A DNA stretch of 8,508 bases from positions 1 to 8,508 of the forward strand of contig JAUYGW010000238.1 of the NCBI GenBank assembly GCA_030690245.1, in the 5' to 3' direction. The notes under the pieces are model-generated. The model made no database searches. It saw nothing but the letters and a program-made list of their open reading frames with translations, and was not told the origin of the DNA. Below, piece after piece: positions 5,684 to 8,508 of this stretch; the first letter of the stretch is position 1; every line of letters begins with the position of its first letter. Both the position numbers and the translations under genes were made by a program. Source of the stretch: Gallionella sp. Its GTDB lineage: Bacteria > Pseudomonadota > Gammaproteobacteria > Burkholderiales > Gallionellaceae.

Positions 5684-6497
5684 GCGCCATAGTTTAGCCT
5701 TATTCCTGCTGCTTACGTTAGCCGCTTGCAGCATTTTCGAACCGCTGCCGGATGGTTCCGCGCCGCTCAAGCAAATGCCCGTTGAGGAAATATACAGCCA
5801 GGCCAAAGAAGAATTGAACGATGAAAACTACGAATCGGCCATCAAGCTGTATGAAACACTGCAATCGCGCTACCCCTACGGGCGCTATGCGCAGCAGGCG
5901 CTGCTGGAAGTGGCTTATGCCTATTACCGCCAGGGCGAAGCGGAATCGGCCGTTTCTGCCGCCGACCGCTTTATCAAGCAATACCCCAACAATCCGCATG
6001 TGGATTACGCCTATTACGTAAAAGGCCTGGCCAACTTCCATGGCGAGGTCAGCCTCCTGCAATCGTTAGGGGGGCAGGACCCCACCGAACGTGACCCGAA
6101 AGCCGCGCAGGATTCGTTTGCCGCCTTCAAGGACTTGGTAACGCGCTTCCCCAACAGCAAATACACGGCCGACTCCAGAGTGCGCATGCAATATCTGGTG
6201 AACATGCTGGCCAAACATGAATTGCATGTCGCCGGCTATTACCTGCGCCGTGGCGCCTATATCGCCGCAGCCAACCGCGCTCAGGGAATCCTGACGCAAT
6301 ATCCGAACAGCCCCTCGACGCGCGATGCGCTGGAGATAATGGTGCAAGCCTATGACGCGATGGGCATGACCGATCTGCGCGACGATGCCCGGCGCGTGCT
6401 GGCGAAAAACAGCGGCGCATCCGATTCTCCCGCCGGCAATGAAATCCCTGCCGGCGAAACCAAATCAGGAAAATCCTGGTGGCAATTCTGGAAGTAA
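5682..6497 (+). CDS. bamD: Outer membrane protein assembly factor BamD (ComL)
   Basis: A 271-residue lipoprotein of the BAM complex, which inserts beta-barrel proteins into the outer membrane. The N-terminus has a short lipoprotein signal peptide with lipobox L13-A-A-C16. The residue after the cysteine is Ser, not Asp, consistent with outer-membrane sorting by Lol. Tandem TPR helices fill about residues 33-235 (for example a YESAIKLYETLQSRYPYG segment and PNNPHVDYAYYVKG). The C-terminal tail is polar and ends in a Trp-rich WWQFWK. The start is fixed, since an in-frame TAA precedes it and the next Met would remove the signal peptide. The length is slightly above the E. coli protein (245). It is divergent from rluD with overlapping start codons. 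The Nudix gene begins inside its last 19 bases, so translation is probably coupled. Confidence 0.95.
   Translation: MRHSLALFLLLTLAACSIFEPLPDGSAPLKQMPVEEIYSQAKEELNDENYESAIKLYETLQSRYPYGRYAQQALLEVAYAYYRQGEAESAVSAADRFIKQYPNNPHVDYAYYVKGLANFHGEVSLLQSLGGQDPTERDPKAAQDSFAAFKDLVTRFPNSKYTADSRVRMQYLVNMLAKHELHVAGYYLRRGAYIAAANRAQGILTQYPNSPSTRDALEIMVQAYDAMGMTDLRDDARRVLAKNSGASDSPAGNEIPAGETKSGKSWWQFWK
6467..6470 (+). promoter_or_regulatory. Ribosome binding site deciding the GTG start of the Nudix gene
   Basis: AGGA inside the 3' end of bamD lies 8 bases before GTG at 6479. It supports the GTG over the internal ATG at codon 15, which would cut off the first zinc-ribbon Cys pair. Confidence 0.6.
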
Positions 6498-7054
6498 ACT
6501 TCTGCCCGTCCTGCGGCGCCATGGTCGAGTTGCGCTGCCCGGACGACGACAACCGCCCGCGCCACATCTGCGTTGCCTGCGGCACGATCCATTACCAGAA
6601 CCCCAAGATGGTGATCGGCTCGATCCCGGAATGGGAGGGCCCTGAAGGTGAAAACAAGATCCTGCTGTGCCGCCGCGCCATCGAGCCTCGTCACGGATTG
6701 TGGACATTGCCCGGCGGCTTCATGGAAAACGGTGAGAGCACGGCCGAGGCGGCAATCCGCGAGACACTAGAGGAAGCCAACGCGCGCATCACGATTGGCG
6801 ATTTGTATTCGATGTACAGCCTGCCTTATATCAACCAGGTGCACCTGCTGTTCCGCGCCAGGCTGCTTGATCTGGATTTCGCCCCCGGCCAGGAAAGCCT
6901 GGAGGTCGGGCTCTTTACCGAGGCAGAAATTCCGTGGGACGAAATCGCCTTCCGCCCGGTCAAACTTAGCTTAGAGCATTATTTTGCGGATCGCCGGAAA
7001 GGGCAATTCTGCTTCCATATGGGTGAGATAGCTGCCCCCACAAACACGAAGTGA
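6479..7054 (+). CDS. Nudix hydrolase with N-terminal zinc ribbon
   Basis: A 191-residue protein. Residues 1-40 form a zinc ribbon with C9/C12 (CPSC) and C31/C34 (CVAC), resembling the Nudix_N_2 domain. The Nudix fold follows, with the signature at 80-102: G80-x5-E86-x7-R94-E95-x-x-E98-E99, the metal-binding glutamates being intact. The usual Gly near the end of the box is Asn101, as seen in some members of this subgroup. Such enzymes cleave nucleoside diphosphates linked to another moiety (NADH, ADP-ribose, FAD or similar); the substrate here cannot be fixed from sequence. The GTG start overlaps the bamD end by 19 bases, and AGGA upstream fits. Betaproteobacterial proteins of this type are usually annotated only as NUDIX hydrolase. 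A weak stem (7048-7053 with 7063-7068) spans the stop. Confidence 0.9.
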   Translation: MAILEVNFCPSCGAMVELRCPDDDNRPRHICVACGTIHYQNPKMVIGSIPEWEGPEGENKILLCRRAIEPRHGLWTLPGGFMENGESTAEAAIRETLEEANARITIGDLYSMYSLPYINQVHLLFRARLLDLDFAPGQESLEVGLFTEAEIPWDEIAFRPVKLSLEHYFADRRKGQFCFHMGEIAAPTNTK

Positions 7055-7176
7055 GCACACTGCACTTCACAGCACAGCCGTTTTTGGTTAGGATGCCGTT
7101 TGAAACCAAGCAACCCATCCACACACGCCGCGTATTGCATCACCGATCAACCCTTATTCAAAGCGAGACCTAAACC

Positions 7177-7503
7177 ATGAGCGAACACATCCAATACGTT
7201 TCCGATGCCACTTTTGATGCCGAAGTATTGCAATCCCCCCTGCCCGTGCTGGTAGATTACTGGGCCGAGTGGTGCGGCCCGTGCCGCATGATTGCGCCTA
7301 TTCTGGATGAAATCGCCAAGGAATATGCCGGCCGCCTGAGTGTCGCCAAACTGAATGTGGATGAAAACCAGCAAACCCCGCAAAAATTCGGCGTTCGCGG
7401 CATCCCGACCCTGATGCTGTTCAAAAACGGCAACATCGAGGCCACCAAGGTCGGCGCCTTGTCGAAATCCCAATTGGCAGCTTTCATTGACAGCCACATC
7501 TAA
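7177..7503 (+). CDS. trxA: Thioredoxin 1 (TrxA)
   Basis: A 108-residue classical thioredoxin, a general cytoplasmic disulfide reductase that serves ribonucleotide reductase, PAPS reductase, methionine sulfoxide reductase and others. The active site WCGPC is at 32-36 (redox C33 and C36), the buried Asp is D27 in VDYWAEW, and the cis-proline is P77 in RGIPTLMLF. Length equals that of E. coli TrxA, and there is no zinc finger, unlike the TrxC at 281. The ATG at 7177 is the only sensible start; the Shine-Dalgarno (GCGAGA) is weak. It lies 122 bases after the Nudix gene and 166 bases before rho on the same strand. The trxA-rho order is conserved in E. coli and many proteobacteria. Confidence 0.96.
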   Translation: MSEHIQYVSDATFDAEVLQSPLPVLVDYWAEWCGPCRMIAPILDEIAKEYAGRLSVAKLNVDENQQTPQKFGVRGIPTLMLFKNGNIEATKVGALSKSQLAAFIDSHI

Positions 7504-7669
7504 AGCGTTTACTGTCGCACCCGCATCGCCTTCTGTATCGTCCGCTGAGTTTTTCCCTCTTGGCACCCAAAACATAAAACGAATACGCTCCAGGCCATGC
7601 GGGTGACCGTCTTCCACCCGACCAAACCCCTTACTTTTCGTTCTTCTCAATCATCATTCTCGCACCGCT
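7504..7669 (+). promoter_or_regulatory. C-rich rho leader with alternative pairings
   Basis: The 166 bases before rho hold no clear gene. The last 49 (7621-7669) contain 19 C and only 3 G, the unstructured C-over-G composition expected of a Rho loading (rut) site. Upstream, ATGCGGGTG (7597-7605) can pair with CACCCGCAT at 7518-7526 (9 perfect pairs). Alternatively, CGGGTG (7600-7605) can pair with CACCCG at 7615-7620 (9-base loop). The two cannot form together. E. coli rho is autoregulated by Rho-dependent attenuation in its leader, so a similar role is likely here but is inferred. No convincing Shine-Dalgarno or promoter was found. Confidence 0.5.
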
Positions 7670-8508
7670 ATGCATCTATCCGACCTAAAAACCAAGCACG
7701 TCACCGAACTTGTTGAAATGGCTGCGGCCAATCAAATCGAAAACGCCAACCGAATGCGCAAGCAGGACCTGATTTTCGCCCTGCTGAAAAGCGAGGCGAA
7801 AAAAGGCGAGAGCATCTTCGGCGACGGTACGCTGGAAATCCTGCCGGACGGCTTCGGCTTCCTGCGCTCGCCGGACACCTCGTACCTGGCGGGTCCGGAC
7901 GACATTTATGTCAGCCCGAGCCAGATCCGCCGTTTCAACCTGCACACCGGCGACTCGATCGATGGCGAGATACGCACCCCCAAAGACGGCGAGCGCTATG
8001 TCGCGCTGGTAAAAGTGGACAAGGTGAACGGCGAGCCGCCCGAAAATGCCAAGAACAAAATCCTGTTTGAAAACCTAACCCCCTTATTCCCGACCGAGCC
8101 GCTGATACTGGAGCGCGATATACGCGCCGAAGAAAACATCACCGGGCGCATCATCGACATCGTCGCGCCGATCGGCAAGGGGCAGCGCGGCCTGCTGGTG
8201 GCCTCGCCGAAATCCGGCAAGACCGTGATGCTGCAACATATCGCGCATTCCATCTCCTCGAACAACCCCGACGCGACCCTGATCGTGCTGCTGATCGACG
8301 AGCGCCCAGAGGAAGTGACCGAGATGACCCGCACCGTGCGCGGCGAAGTGGTCGCCTCCACCTTTGACGAGCCGGCCAGCCGCCATGTGCAGGTCGCTGA
8401 AATGGTGCTGGAAAAAGCCAAACGCCTGGTCGAACACAAGAAGGATGTCGTCATCCTGCTCGACTCCATCACCCGTCTGGCGCGCGCCTACAACACGGTC
8501 ATCCCTTC
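7670..8508 (+). CDS. rho: Transcription termination factor Rho, N-terminal two thirds (cut by window end)
   Basis: The first 279 codons of rho, open at the window edge. Rho is a hexameric RNA-dependent ATPase/helicase that ends transcription at rut sites. The N-terminal helical domain and the cold-shock-like RNA-binding domain (RNP motif GFGFLR at 61-66) are present. The ATPase core follows: Walker A SPKSGKT at 179-185 with K181 and K184, catalytic E211 in LIDERPEE, and Walker B VVILLD ending at D265. These positions equal the E. coli numbering, so the ATG at 7670 is right and there is no insertion domain. The protein begins MHLSDLK, as betaproteobacterial Rho proteins do. It follows trxA on the same strand after a C-rich leader. 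Confidence 0.97.
   Translation, partial: MHLSDLKTKHVTELVEMAAANQIENANRMRKQDLIFALLKSEAKKGESIFGDGTLEILPDGFGFLRSPDTSYLAGPDDIYVSPSQIRRFNLHTGDSIDGEIRTPKDGERYVALVKVDKVNGEPPENAKNKILFENLTPLFPTEPLILERDIRAEENITGRIIDIVAPIGKGQRGLLVASPKSGKTVMLQHIAHSISSNNPDATLIVLLIDERPEEVTEMTRTVRGEVVASTFDEPASRHVQVAEMVLEKAKRLVEHKKDVVILLDSITRLARAYNTVIP

Noticed and set aside
4643..5692. A 349-codon open frame on the plus strand opposite rluD
   Set aside because: It begins inside the palindromic repeat, is fully antisense to an unmistakable pseudouridine synthase, and has no domain pattern of its own.
5684..5806. Longer N-terminus for RluD starting at 5806
   Set aside because: The 41 extra residues are antisense to the BamD signal peptide and early TPR, carry no conserved motif, and the S4 domain is complete without them.
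7048..7085. Terminator after the Nudix gene (stem 7048-7053 with 7063-7068, T-run 7081-7085)
   Set aside because: The stem is only 6 bp and the T-run starts more than 10 bases later, so it does not meet the pattern of an intrinsic terminator.

Overview
The window reads as a piece of a betaproteobacterial chromosome. The Rho N-terminus, the NadC tail, the betaproteobacterial-type BamD ending in WWQFWK, and the divergent bamD/rluD arrangement with pgeF after rluD all point there. A freshwater Nitrosomonadales/Gallionellaceae-type genome is a plausible guess, but it is inferred from protein resemblance and not proven. Nearly all of the DNA is ordinary chromosomal coding sequence with moderately high GC. 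No phage, insertion sequence, CRISPR array, tRNA or rRNA was seen.

Layout. 1-129 (+) is the end of nadC (NAD synthesis). 136-210 is a dispersed-type dyad repeat. 281-715 (+) is a zinc-finger thioredoxin (TrxC type). 716-969 is a gene-free convergent gap with two tandem ~60-bp hairpin units, whose stems differ by compensatory changes, and a third long hairpin. 970-1620 and 1617-3215 (-) are a two-gene signalling operon: a TPR-containing response regulator followed, with an ATGA overlap, by a small soluble histidine kinase with no sensor domain. 3413-3868 (+) is a PilZ (c-di-GMP-binding) protein divergent from that operon. 3887-4621 (-) is pgeF (yfiH) and 4685-5683 (-) is rluD, separated by a 50-bp double-palindrome repeat that supplies the rluD stop codon. 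5682-6497 (+) is bamD, whose ATG overlaps the rluD ATG on the other strand inside one CATG. 6479-7054 (+) is a zinc-ribbon Nudix hydrolase starting at GTG inside the bamD end. 7177-7503 (+) is trxA. 7670 onward (+) is rho, cut by the window end.

How the genes fit together. Most are housekeeping functions: NAD synthesis, thiol-disulfide reduction (two thioredoxins), 23S rRNA pseudouridylation, peptidoglycan quality control, outer-membrane protein assembly, and transcription termination. The accessory part is the kinase/TPR-regulator pair beside a PilZ gene, which looks like a signalling module acting through protein-protein contacts rather than DNA binding; its input and output are unknown. 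The most unusual DNA is non-coding: the covarying twin hairpins at 762-896, the repeat at the end of rluD, and a C-rich, G-poor rho leader with mutually exclusive pairings. I found no clearly undescribed multi-gene system.
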